A DNA stretch of 9,332 nucleotides from Actinomycetota bacterium. GTDB taxonomy: Bacteria; Actinomycetota; Actinomycetes; Nanopelagicales; Nanopelagicaceae. Under the pieces are notes generated by a model that made no database searches, was not told the DNA's origin, and saw only the letters and a program-made list of their open reading frames with translations. The number at the start of each line of letters is the position of its first letter. Position 1 is the stretch's first letter. Of this stretch, positions 1-6,524 are shown one piece after another. The translations under genes and the position numbers were made by a program. The stretch is taken from NCBI GenBank assembly GCA_947381255.1, contig CANCUC010000022.1, positions 1 to 9,332 of the forward strand, written 5' to 3'.

Positions 1-337
1 CACTCTTGATGTTGCTGCAAATGGCAAGCAACTAGGTTCGCCTACATTTGTGATTCAAGAGGTAAGCATCACCCCATCGATTTATCATGATCACAACGGG
101 AGTTTTACCCCTTTTAGCAACACCATTGGTTCAGGAACCGGATATTTACTCCGCGATGGGCAAGAGATTCCGGTCTTCTGGAATCGTGCCAGCGCTACCG
201 AACCCACCACCTGGACTCTCAAGGATGGCTCTCCCGCCTACTTCCACACAGGTCAGGTATGGATTGCACTTACCGACCAAACTCCTAAATTTGTCTACCC
301 TGCTTCTGGGACGCCAAGCCCTTCCGCTTCAAAGTAG
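1..337 (+). CDS. DUF3048 (YerB-like) domain protein, C-terminal part, 5' truncated
   Basis: The reading frame is open from base 2 to a TAG stop at 335-337, giving 111 residues; the start lies outside the window. The visible part resembles the C-terminal half of DUF3048 proteins. A beta-rich stretch is followed by GSGTGYLLRDGQEIPVFWNR, a Ser/Thr-Pro turn, and then HTGQVWIALTD, which matches the family's usual 'G-x-a-y-v-f-r-D-G-k...W-x-R...G-x-t-W-v-x-l' ending. Family members, such as B. subtilis YerB, are generally lipoproteins or exported proteins of unknown molecular function, and many have an N-terminal signal that cannot be seen here. The last dozen residues (PASGTPSPSASK) are a Pro/Ser-rich tail, probably disordered. 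The GTG at 50 is internal, because the homology-like sequence continues upstream of it. The gene ends 85 bases before pdxS and may belong to a different transcript. The family call is from pattern recognition only. Confidence 0.75.
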   Translation, partial: TLDVAANGKQLGSPTFVIQEVSITPSIYHDHNGSFTPFSNTIGSGTGYLLRDGQEIPVFWNRASATEPTTWTLKDGSPAYFHTGQVWIALTDQTPKFVYPASGTPSPSASK

Positions 338-348
338 ACTAAACCTCT

Positions 349-361
349 TGCCCCAGGGGCA
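349..361. repeat. Short perfect inverted repeat after the DUF3048 gene
   Basis: TGCCCC (349-354) and GGGGCA (356-361) are exact reverse complements around a single A. As RNA it would fold with about five pairs and a three-base loop. It begins 12 bases after the upstream stop codon. No T-run follows, so it is not a standard intrinsic terminator. It could be a weak 3'-end hairpin, a protein-binding dyad, or chance. Confidence 0.4.
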
Positions 362-377
362 TCGTTAGGAAAGCGGA

Positions 378-392
378 ATCCCACAATGGGAT
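378..392. repeat. Short perfect inverted repeat in the pdxS leader
   Basis: ATCCCA (378-383) and TGGGAT (387-392) are exact reverse complements separated by CAA, giving a six-pair stem with a three-base loop. It sits 30 bases upstream of the pdxS ATG and 16 bases downstream of the preceding dyad. No T-run follows. A role as operator, leader hairpin or transcript end is possible, but the sequence alone does not show which. A MocR-type PdxR regulator controls pdxST in several actinobacteria, but I could not match a known PdxR box here. Confidence 0.4.
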
Positions 393-410
393 GTAAGCGT
401 TGAGATCTTC

Positions 411-416
411 GAGGAG
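411..416 (+). promoter_or_regulatory. Ribosome binding site of pdxS
   Basis: GAGGAG is a strong Shine-Dalgarno match, six bases before the ATG at 423. It fixes the pdxS start over the later in-frame ATGs and is among the clearest ribosome binding sites in the window. Confidence 0.8.
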
Positions 417-422
417 TTGTAA

Positions 423-1322
423 ATGTCTGAGCAGAGCGAAAAGGTAACTGGAACCGGTCGAGTCAAGCGCGGAATGGCAGAAATGCTCAAGGGCGGCGTC
501 ATCATGGATGTCGTTAACGTTGAACAAGCCAAGATTGCTGAAGATGCTGGTGCAGTAGCTGTGATGGCTTTGGAGCGAGTACCTGCTGATATTCGTGCGC
601 AAGGTGGCGTCGCTCGTATGTCAGATCCAGACATGATCGAGAAGATTCAAGCCGCTGTATCAATCCCAGTAATGGCCAAGGCACGCATCGGTCATTTTGT
701 AGAGGCGCAGATTCTGCAGAGCCTTGGCGTGGATTACATCGATGAATCTGAAGTTTTAACACCCGCTGACTACGAGAACCACATCGATAAGTGGAACTTC
801 ACCGTTCCATTCGTCTGTGGAGCAACTAATTTGGGTGAAGCCCTTCGTCGTATCAACGAAGGCGCCGCGATGATTCGTTCTAAGGGTGAAGCCGGAACTG
901 GCGATGTTTCAAATGCAACAACTCACATGCGCAAGATTTCTCAAGAGATTCGTCGCCTCACCTCAATGCGTGAGGATGAGTTGTACGTTGCGGCAAAAGA
1001 ATTGCAAGCTCCTTATGAATTGGTTAAAGAAGTTGCACAGACCGGAAAACTTCCAGTCGTGCTCTTTACCGCTGGTGGAATTGCAACCCCTGCAGATGCA
1101 GCGATGATGATGCAGCTCGGTGCCGATGGTGTCTTCGTTGGCTCTGGAATCTTCAAATCTGGAAACCCTGCAGCTCGCGCTAGCGCGTGTGTAAAGGCAG
1201 TAACTTATTACACCGATGCGAAGGTTGTCGCTGATGTCTCACGCGGTCTCGGGGATGCAATGGTCGGAATCAACGTTGCAGATATTCCAGTTCCACACCG
1301 TTTGGCAGAGCGCGGCTGGTAA
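423..1322 (+). CDS. pdxS: Pyridoxal 5'-phosphate synthase, synthase subunit PdxS
   Basis: PdxS (Pdx1/SNZ family) builds pyridoxal 5'-phosphate from ribose 5-phosphate, glyceraldehyde 3-phosphate and ammonia in the cytosol. The ammonia comes from its glutaminase partner PdxT, encoded next door. The protein is 299 residues, normal for the family, and folds as a (beta/alpha)8 barrel that assembles into dodecamers. Visible key residues are Asp29 (GGVIMDV), Lys86 (PVMAKARIGH), which forms the ribose-phosphate Schiff base, and Lys154 (IRSKGEAGTG), the second catalytic lysine. Phosphate-binding loops are GEAGTG at 155-160, TAGGIATPAD at 216-225 and GSGIF at 240-244. The C-terminus HRLAERGW matches the actinobacterial form. 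The ATG has a strong ribosome binding site (GAGGAG). pdxT follows after 15 bases. The gene is intact, and nothing expected is missing. The identification is essentially certain. Confidence 0.98.
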   Translation: MSEQSEKVTGTGRVKRGMAEMLKGGVIMDVVNVEQAKIAEDAGAVAVMALERVPADIRAQGGVARMSDPDMIEKIQAAVSIPVMAKARIGHFVEAQILQSLGVDYIDESEVLTPADYENHIDKWNFTVPFVCGATNLGEALRRINEGAAMIRSKGEAGTGDVSNATTHMRKISQEIRRLTSMREDELYVAAKELQAPYELVKEVAQTGKLPVVLFTAGGIATPADAAMMMQLGADGVFVGSGIFKSGNPAARASACVKAVTYYTDAKVVADVSRGLGDAMVGINVADIPVPHRLAERGW

Positions 1323-1337
1323 TAGCCGCACCTTTCT

Positions 1338-1937
1338 ATGCTTGTCGGAGTTTTAGCGCTGCAAGGAGATTTTCGCGAACATCTCTTTGCTCTGGCTGAA
1401 TGTGGTGTCGAGGCTATTGCCGTAAAAAGCCTTGAAGAAATCAATTTGATCGATGCCTTGGTTTTGCCTGGCGGAGAGTCAACGACCATCGCCAAATTGG
1501 CCCGAACTTTTGGCCTTTTTGATCGAATCCAGGAGCGCATCCAATCTGGTTTACCTACCTATGGTTCATGCGCCGGAATGATCTTGTTGGCCGATCGGAT
1601 TACTGGGGCGGCGGTAGGGCAGGAGAGTTTTGGCGGCATGGATATAACTGTGCGCCGCAACGCCTTTGGCCGTCAGGTTGATTCATTCGAGGCAGATCTG
1701 AACATGACGGGGATTACCGCACCAGCAATAAGGGCAATCTTCATCCGCGCTCCGTGGGTAGAGATGGTCGGAAGCGGTGTGGAAGTTTTGGCATCTGTCG
1801 AAATTGATGGAGAATTGCACCCTGTTGCGGTCCAGCAGGGAAACTTGCTGGCTACCTCTTTTCACCCGGAGATTACTGGGGACAATCGAGTGCACCGCTA
1901 TTTCATCGAAACGATTTGTAAGGCAGCCGTTGCGTAA
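1338..1937 (+). CDS. pdxT: Pyridoxal 5'-phosphate synthase, glutaminase subunit PdxT
   Basis: PdxT (Pdx2/SNO family, class I glutamine amidotransferase fold) hydrolyses glutamine and passes ammonia to PdxS within the PLP synthase complex. At 199 residues it has the usual length. The start motif VGVLALQGDFREH and the PGGEST loop (44-49) are family signatures. The catalytic triad is visible as Cys78 in YGSCAGM, His176 and Glu178 in SFHPEIT. The segment IRAPWVEMVG (136-145) lies in the region that contacts the active site in homologues. The gene starts 15 bases after the pdxS stop, and those bases (AATAGCCGCACC and so on) contain no purine-rich Shine-Dalgarno. Translation therefore probably depends on ribosomes finishing pdxS. 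No other in-frame start would preserve the conserved N-terminus. Function is certain from the motifs; the coupling is inferred. Confidence 0.97.
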   Translation: MLVGVLALQGDFREHLFALAECGVEAIAVKSLEEINLIDALVLPGGESTTIAKLARTFGLFDRIQERIQSGLPTYGSCAGMILLADRITGAAVGQESFGGMDITVRRNAFGRQVDSFEADLNMTGITAPAIRAIFIRAPWVEMVGSGVEVLASVEIDGELHPVAVQQGNLLATSFHPEITGDNRVHRYFIETICKAAVA

Positions 1938-1981
1938 CAGTGCGCAGGGTTTTTAAAGTGAGAACAAGGTTGGTGAGTTAA

Positions 1982-2737
1982 ATGTCAGGCCATTCCAAGT
2001 GGGCAACGACAAAGCATAAGAAGGCGGTTATCGACTCTCGTCGCGCTAAGAACTTTGCAAAATTAATTAAAGCTATCGAAATCGCAGCACGAAATGGCGG
2101 TCCAGATATCGATGGCAACCCAACTCTCTTTGATGCAATTGCTAAGGCGAAGAAGAACTCGATGCCTGCCGATAACATCGATCGCGCAGTTAAGCGAGGC
2201 GGTGGTTTGGAATCTGGCGGAGCTGACTGGCAGACGATTATGTATGAGGGCTATGCACCCGGTGGCGTTGCACTAATGATCGAATGTTTGACAGATAGTC
2301 GCAACCGCGCTGCATCGGAAGTTCGCGTTGCTGTAACTCGCAACGGCGGCTCTATGGCTGACCCAGGCTCTGTTTCCTACATGTTTAATCGCAAAGGCGT
2401 TGTGCTGGTCAACAAGGTCGCTGGCGTAACCGAAGATCGCATTCTTGAAGTTGTTCTAGATGCCGGCTGCGAAGAGGTTAATGATCTCGGCGATTCTTTT
2501 GAAATTGTCTCCGAACCGAGCGATCTTGTAGCGGTGAGAACTGCTTTGCAGGGAGCTGGAATTGATTATGAATCTGCAGATACCTCATTCTTGCCATCTC
2601 TCTCAGTTCCACTCGATGCAGAGACGGCGACAAAGGTTTTCAATCTGATTGATGCAATCGAAGAGCTTGATGACGTTCAAAACGTATATGGAAACTTTGA
2701 TGTGTCTGATGAGGTAATGGCTAGCCTCGGAGATTAG
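1982..2737 (+). CDS. yebC: YebC/TACO1 family protein
   Basis: A 251-residue protein with the YebC/TACO1/PmpR signature throughout. It begins MSGHSKWATTKHKKAVIDSRRAK, continues with an N-terminal helical domain and KKNSMPADNIDRAVKRG (58-73), and has the hallmark YEGYAPGGVALMIECLTDSRNRAASEVR at 88-115. GSVSYMFNRKG follows at 129-139, and the C-terminus is LDDVQNVYGNFDVSDEVM. The family was long annotated as a transcriptional regulator. Work on TACO1 and bacterial YebC-type proteins supports a role at the ribosome, helping synthesis of proline-rich stretches; which role applies here cannot be read from the sequence. The ATG is preceded by GGTGAG at a short four-base spacing. The 44-base gap after pdxT holds only a weak promoter-like pair. 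ruvC follows after 10 bases, which is the usual yebC-ruvC linkage. Confidence 0.96.
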   Translation: MSGHSKWATTKHKKAVIDSRRAKNFAKLIKAIEIAARNGGPDIDGNPTLFDAIAKAKKNSMPADNIDRAVKRGGGLESGGADWQTIMYEGYAPGGVALMIECLTDSRNRAASEVRVAVTRNGGSMADPGSVSYMFNRKGVVLVNKVAGVTEDRILEVVLDAGCEEVNDLGDSFEIVSEPSDLVAVRTALQGAGIDYESADTSFLPSLSVPLDAETATKVFNLIDAIEELDDVQNVYGNFDVSDEVMASLGD

Positions 2738-2747
2738 GCTTGCAGGC

Positions 2748-3281
2748 ATGAGAGTGCTTGGAATCGACCCGGGATTAACCCGCTGTGGTTTAGGCGTGGT
2801 TGATGGCAAAGGTTCCCAGATACTTTCAATGGTTGACGTTGGAGTCATTCGAACAACCGTTGATGCACCACTTGAGATGCGTCTCCTTGAACTTGAAACC
2901 GAGATCTCTCAATGGATAATTCGAGTTCAACCCGATGTGATCGCGGTCGAGCGTGTCTTCTCGCAGTTGAATGTGAAAACGGCGATGGCCACAGGTCAAG
3001 CTGCAGGCGTTGCACTTTTATTAGCTGCAAAAGCGGGAATTCCGGTTGTTATGCATACCCCATCTGAAGTTAAAGCCGCGGTCTCAGGATCTGGTCGCGC
3101 AGATAAGAAACAAGTTGCGATGATGGTTCAAAAAATCTTAAGACTCGATTCCATCCCAAAGCCAGTTGATAGCACCGATGCACTGGCGCTTGCTATCTGT
3201 CATCACTGGCGCGGTGTAGGAGATTCGAAATTGCAAAGTGCGTTGAAGCAGGAGCGAATTCGTCTTGCGAGCCGCGCATGA
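2748..3281 (+). CDS. ruvC: Crossover junction endodeoxyribonuclease RuvC
   Basis: RuvC is the dimeric Mg2+-dependent nuclease that cuts Holliday junctions moved by RuvAB, resolving recombination intermediates. The protein is 177 residues, typical in length, with an RNase H-like fold. The four catalytic acids are visible: Asp7 (RVLGIDPGL), Glu68 (AVERVF), and Asp141 and Asp144 (VDSTDALALA). Phe71 in ERVFSQLN corresponds to the aromatic residue that stacks on junction bases in E. coli. HTPSEVKAAVSGSGRADKKQV at 103-123 is the usual basic DNA-contact region. The ATG lies 10 bases after yebC, and only a weak AGG sits one base before GCATG, so the start is probably coupled to yebC. The stop overlaps the ruvA start (ATGA, 3278-3281). 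Confidence 0.97.
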   Translation: MRVLGIDPGLTRCGLGVVDGKGSQILSMVDVGVIRTTVDAPLEMRLLELETEISQWIIRVQPDVIAVERVFSQLNVKTAMATGQAAGVALLLAAKAGIPVVMHTPSEVKAAVSGSGRADKKQVAMMVQKILRLDSIPKPVDSTDALALAICHHWRGVGDSKLQSALKQERIRLASRA

Positions 3282-3865
3282 TTGCCTCCGTAAGCGGTTC
3301 GGTAAAAGCGGTTCATGCCGGCTCAGTTGTTATTGAGGTTGGGGGAGTCGGACTCCTTGTACATGTTCCTGCGAGAGTTTCAGCTGGACTCGTAGTTGGT
3401 ACAAGCGCTTCATTGCACACGGTATTAGTTGTGCGTGAAGATGCGCTAACTCTTTATGGATTTGAAAGCGCTGTTGATCGCGAGATTTTTGAGCTACTTC
3501 AAACCGTGACCGGTATCGGTCCTAAGGTCGCTCAATCTGCTCTCTCGATTTATGAGAGCGCTGAATTGGTGAGCGCTATTTCCAATGAACAGGCGGAGCT
3601 TTTGGAGAGAATTCCTGGGCTTGGTAAGAAGGGCGCCCAACGCGTGGTCTTAGAGCTTCATGACAAAGTTAAAGGCTTTGCTCAATCCGAGAGAGCGCAG
3701 AGTGGAAATTGGCGAGATCAGCTCAGCAGCGCACTTATTGGACTCGGGTTTTCTGCTCGCGAGAGTCAAGAGCGCATTGATCTCATCGCAAGTGACTATA
3801 AGAATATTGCGGATGAACCAATCTCAGAGTTGCTTCGCGCAGCCCTTTCCGGCGGTACCAAATAA
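3278..3865 (+). CDS. ruvA: Holliday junction branch migration protein RuvA
   Basis: RuvA binds four-way junctions as a tetramer and anchors the RuvB motor. The 195-residue protein has the three known domains. An N-terminal OB fold (about 1-63, starting MIASVSGSVKAV) carries the acidic pin Glu54-Asp55 before ALTLYGF. Domain II holds two helix-hairpin-helix motifs, VTGIGPKVAQ (77-86) and IPGLGKKGAQR (112-122), for backbone binding. A flexible linker leads to a small C-terminal three-helix domain (about 144-195, with ALIGLGFSARE) that contacts RuvB. Its ATG overlaps the ruvC stop by four bases. The nearest AGGAG (3250-3254) is too distant to serve as a normal ribosome binding site, so termination-reinitiation is likely. 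The stop shares one base with the ruvB start. Confidence 0.97.
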   Translation: MIASVSGSVKAVHAGSVVIEVGGVGLLVHVPARVSAGLVVGTSASLHTVLVVREDALTLYGFESAVDREIFELLQTVTGIGPKVAQSALSIYESAELVSAISNEQAELLERIPGLGKKGAQRVVLELHDKVKGFAQSERAQSGNWRDQLSSALIGLGFSARESQERIDLIASDYKNIADEPISELLRAALSGGTK

Positions 3866-4902
3866 TGACTGAATCAATCACAAGTGATTTCTCGGATGAC
3901 TCCGAGCGCAACTTAGAGCTCGCTCTACGACCAAAGAATCTTGATGAGTTCGTTGGTCAGAAGCGAGTGGCAGCGCAAATTAATCTCCTTCTCACTGCGG
4001 CGCGATCTCGAAATACTCCCGCAGATCACATCTTGCTAGCCGGTCCTCCAGGTCTCGGCAAAACGACCCTCGCAATGATCGTCGCAACTGAGATGGGTGC
4101 ACCTATTCGGATTACGAGCGGCCCTGCTATCCAGCATGCGGGGGATTTAGCTTCCATCCTCTCCTCACTTGTTGAAGGCGAGATTCTCTTCCTCGATGAG
4201 ATCCATCGAATGTCCAGACCAGCTGAGGAACTTCTCTATATGGCGATGGAGGATTTCCGGGTTGATGTGATTGTCGGTAAAGGCGCTGGCGCAACAGCGA
4301 TTCCGCTCTCACTCCCACATTTCACCTTGATTGGAGCAACAACGAGAGCAGGTTTGCTCCCAAGCCCACTCCGCGATCGTTTTGGTTTTACTGCTCAGCT
4401 TGATTTTTATGGCGATGAAGAACTTTCCACGATCGTTCGAAGAAGTGCTCAACTTTTGCAAGTTCCAATCACCGAAGATGCCATCGCTGAAATCGGAAGT
4501 AGATCTCGAGGAACTCCTCGCGTAGCTAACCGTCTTCTCCGTCGAGTCCGCGACTATGCCGAAGTCCATGGCAACGGAGAGATTGACCTTGCAGCCGCCC
4601 AAGCCGCTCTGCTTATGTACGAAGTAGATCTCATCGGATTGGATCGCTTGGATAGAACACTTTTGGAGACCTTGGTTCATAAGTTCAAAGGTGGGCCGGT
4701 GGGCCTCACCACCCTGGCTATGTCCATGGGCGAGGAGTCAGAGACCCTCGAGAGCTTGGCTGAGCCATATTTGTTACGTCGCGGCCTCTTAGCCAGAACC
4801 CCTAGAGGGCGAATGGCTACGGCTGCTGGTTGGGCTCATTTAGGCCTAGCCGCGCCACAAAGTGAGTTTGGATTTTTAGACATGCCTTCTCTAGATGCCT
4901 AG
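3865..4902 (+). CDS. ruvB: Holliday junction branch migration ATPase RuvB
   Basis: RuvB is the hexameric AAA+ ATPase that pumps DNA through RuvA-bound junctions. The 345-residue protein is full length. Motifs in order are the RuvB-type N-terminus LRPKNLDEFVGQKR (21-34), Walker A GPPGLGKT (60-67), Walker B LFLDEIH (108-114), sensor 1 GATTR (157-161), the arginine finger Arg170 in PLRDRFG, and sensor 2 GTPRVANR (216-223). A C-terminal winged-helix domain ends with PYLLRRGLLARTPRGR (301-316). The start overlaps the ruvA stop in TAATG. GGCGGT at 3851-3856, eight bases upstream, is a plausible ribosome binding site. secD follows after only 11 bases. Many bacteria have yajC at this junction, but here it is absent. 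Confidence 0.98.
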   Translation: MTESITSDFSDDSERNLELALRPKNLDEFVGQKRVAAQINLLLTAARSRNTPADHILLAGPPGLGKTTLAMIVATEMGAPIRITSGPAIQHAGDLASILSSLVEGEILFLDEIHRMSRPAEELLYMAMEDFRVDVIVGKGAGATAIPLSLPHFTLIGATTRAGLLPSPLRDRFGFTAQLDFYGDEELSTIVRRSAQLLQVPITEDAIAEIGSRSRGTPRVANRLLRRVRDYAEVHGNGEIDLAAAQAALLMYEVDLIGLDRLDRTLLETLVHKFKGGPVGLTTLAMSMGEESETLESLAEPYLLRRGLLARTPRGRMATAAGWAHLGLAAPQSEFGFLDMPSLDA

Positions 4903-4913
4903 ACTTACTTCTT

Positions 4914-6524
4914 ATGTCTGCCAACATCTCTAAATCTATTAAGTCCCAGGCTAAGCCCGGACGAACCTTGGCCATTCTGGCCCTCATCTTGATCGCTTTC
5001 AGCGCTCTTGCCTTCATTCAGGGGGACAAGGTCAAGTTGGGTCTGGATCTGCGTGGAGGTACCAGCGTTACCTTGCAACCTCGTGTTGCTAAAGGTGGAA
5101 CTGTTTCATCCGCCTCGATTGCACAAGCCGTGGCGATTATCCGCCAGCGTGTGAATGCCTTCGGTGTAGCAGAAGCTCAGGTAACAGCTCAAGGAACCGG
5201 AAACAATCAACAGATTGTCATCTCAGTTCCAGGTGCGACAGGTACGAGCATCGTCGACAAGGTTGGACAGACCGCCGAGCTACGTTTTCGTCAGGTGCTA
5301 GCGGTCGGTGCTGGAAACTCAAAGACCACTTCTACATCGAGCACTTCAACTTCTACTGTGACAATTCCAAAGCCCGGAACAAAGGCCACCCCAACTCCAA
5401 CGCCAACTAAGGCAGCAACTCTTACTCCCACCTATCCGACTGGAGTTACCGCGGCGCTTGATGCGCAATTCGCGGCCTTAGATTGCACCAAGACAGCAAA
5501 TCGACAGGGTGGAAATCTAGATAGCCCTGGATCGGCAATCGTTGCCTGTTCGGCCGATCACAACAAGATTCCAGATACAAACAAGTACATTCTCGGACCA
5601 GCTGAAGTTGTCGGAACTGATATTTCCACTGCATCAGCTCAACTTGATCAGACAAACGGAAACGGTTGGATGGTCCTGCTCAATTTCAAGAGTTCAGGTA
5701 CAAGTAAGTTTGGAGCCATCACTACTCGTGTAGTGAAGTTAGGTGCTCCACAGAACCAAGTGGCAGTCGTGCTCGATGGTTTGGTAGTTACCGCTCCAAC
5801 AATCCAATCTGCTATTACTGCGGGTAATGCTCAGATCACCGGAAACTTCACGCAGGCAGATGCTCAAACACTTGCCGATCAACTCAAGTACGGCGCTTTA
5901 CCTCTCGCATTTGACCGTGGAGATGTGCAACAAGTTTCTCCAACACTCGGAGCCAACCAACTACACGATGGCTTGCTTGCTGGCTTACTCGGTTTGATCC
6001 TCGTGGTCCTCTATTCAATTCTCTACTACCGCGGACTTGGAATCGTCAGCGTTGGTTCCCTCACAATTGCTGGTGGAATCACCTACCTCCTATTTATCCT
6101 GCTAGGTAAATGGATTGGCTTCTCGCTCTCACTCGCTGGTATTGCTGGTGCGATTGTCTCTATCGGTATCACGGCGGACTCATTCATTGTTTACTTTGAA
6201 CGTCTCCGAGATGAAGTTCGAGATGGCAGGTCGCTACGCACGGCGGTAGATACCGGTTGGACGCGCGCCAAGCGCACCATCATCGTGGCTGACTCAGTAT
6301 CGCTTATCGCTGCAGCCCTGCTTTACTTCTTCGCAGTTGGTGATGTTCGAGGATTTGCTGCGACGCTCGGTTTAACCACTTTCGTTGACCTCTTTGTGGT
6401 CTTCTTCTTCACTAAGCCACTTGTCACTTTGTTCTCACGAATGCACTTCTTCGCTAGCGGCCATCCTCTCTCAGGATTCTCGGCCAAGAGCTTGGGTGTT
6501 GTAACAGGAAAGGACGTCGCCTAA
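4914..6524 (+). CDS. secD: Protein translocase accessory subunit SecD
   Basis: SecD works with SecF in the cytoplasmic membrane, using the proton gradient to help SecYEG/SecA finish protein export. The 536-residue protein has a first membrane helix at about 19-36 and the hallmark KLGLDLRGGT (41-50). An extracytoplasmic P1 domain follows, interrupted by a Ser/Thr/Pro-rich insert (136-176) and carrying two cysteines (Cys191, Cys212). Five more helices lie at about 352-371, 375-397, 401-421, 452-474 and 480-505. GITADSFIVYFERLRDE (418-434) contains Asp422, the equivalent of the proton-path aspartate of other SecDs. No upstream in-frame ATG, GTG or TTG exists before a stop at 4863-4865, so ATG 4914 is forced. 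The 11-base gap after ruvB (ACTTACTTCTT) has no Shine-Dalgarno, which suggests coupling to ruvB. secF follows directly with no gap. Confidence 0.97.
   Translation: MSANISKSIKSQAKPGRTLAILALILIAFSALAFIQGDKVKLGLDLRGGTSVTLQPRVAKGGTVSSASIAQAVAIIRQRVNAFGVAEAQVTAQGTGNNQQIVISVPGATGTSIVDKVGQTAELRFRQVLAVGAGNSKTTSTSSTSTSTVTIPKPGTKATPTPTPTKAATLTPTYPTGVTAALDAQFAALDCTKTANRQGGNLDSPGSAIVACSADHNKIPDTNKYILGPAEVVGTDISTASAQLDQTNGNGWMVLLNFKSSGTSKFGAITTRVVKLGAPQNQVAVVLDGLVVTAPTIQSAITAGNAQITGNFTQADAQTLADQLKYGALPLAFDRGDVQQVSPTLGANQLHDGLLAGLLGLILVVLYSILYYRGLGIVSVGSLTIAGGITYLLFILLGKWIGFSLSLAGIAGAIVSIGITADSFIVYFERLRDEVRDGRSLRTAVDTGWTRAKRTIIVADSVSLIAAALLYFFAVGDVRGFAATLGLTTFVDLFVVFFFTKPLVTLFSRMHFFASGHPLSGFSAKSLGVVTGKDVA
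5319..5441 (+). other. Ser/Thr/Pro-rich low-complexity insert within SecD
   Basis: Residues 136-176 of SecD contain 16 Thr, 6 Ser and 7 Pro out of 41, including STSSTSTST and TPTPTPT. It falls inside the extracytoplasmic P1 region, between the first half (ending TAELRFRQVLA) and the part containing the cysteines. Actinobacterial SecDs often have a Pro-rich linker in this position, so it is probably an exposed flexible spacer. Its exact sequence is unlikely to be conserved. Confidence 0.8.
6506..6514 (+). promoter_or_regulatory. Ribosome binding site of secF, inside the secD 3' end
   Basis: AGGAAAGGA is purine-rich and ends ten bases before the secF ATG at 6525. It lies within the last codons of secD, so secF has its own ribosome binding site although the two genes abut. 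Confidence 0.55.

Noticed and set aside
338..422. Riboswitch or structured RNA ahead of pdxS
   Set aside because: The gap is only 85 bases with two tiny hairpins, too short for known riboswitch classes, and no known class consensus was recognised.
1208..1540. Minus-strand open frame of 110 codons across the pdxS-pdxT junction
   Set aside because: It is antisense to two unmistakable genes, its translation is low-complexity with Arg/Ser/Ala bias and no recognisable domain, and no ribosome binding site is evident. It is a shadow frame.
1930..1959. Possible sigma70-type promoter before yebC: TTGCGT, 18 bases, TAAAGT
   Set aside because: The -35 matches consensus in only three positions and the -10 in four. 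It overlaps the pdxT end within a 44-base gap, and such matches arise easily by chance. Not called without transcript data.
4309..4680. Minus-strand open frame of 123 codons inside ruvB
   Set aside because: It covers the RuvB sensor 1, arginine finger and sensor 2 region, which is strongly conserved on the + strand. The antisense product has no recognisable features.
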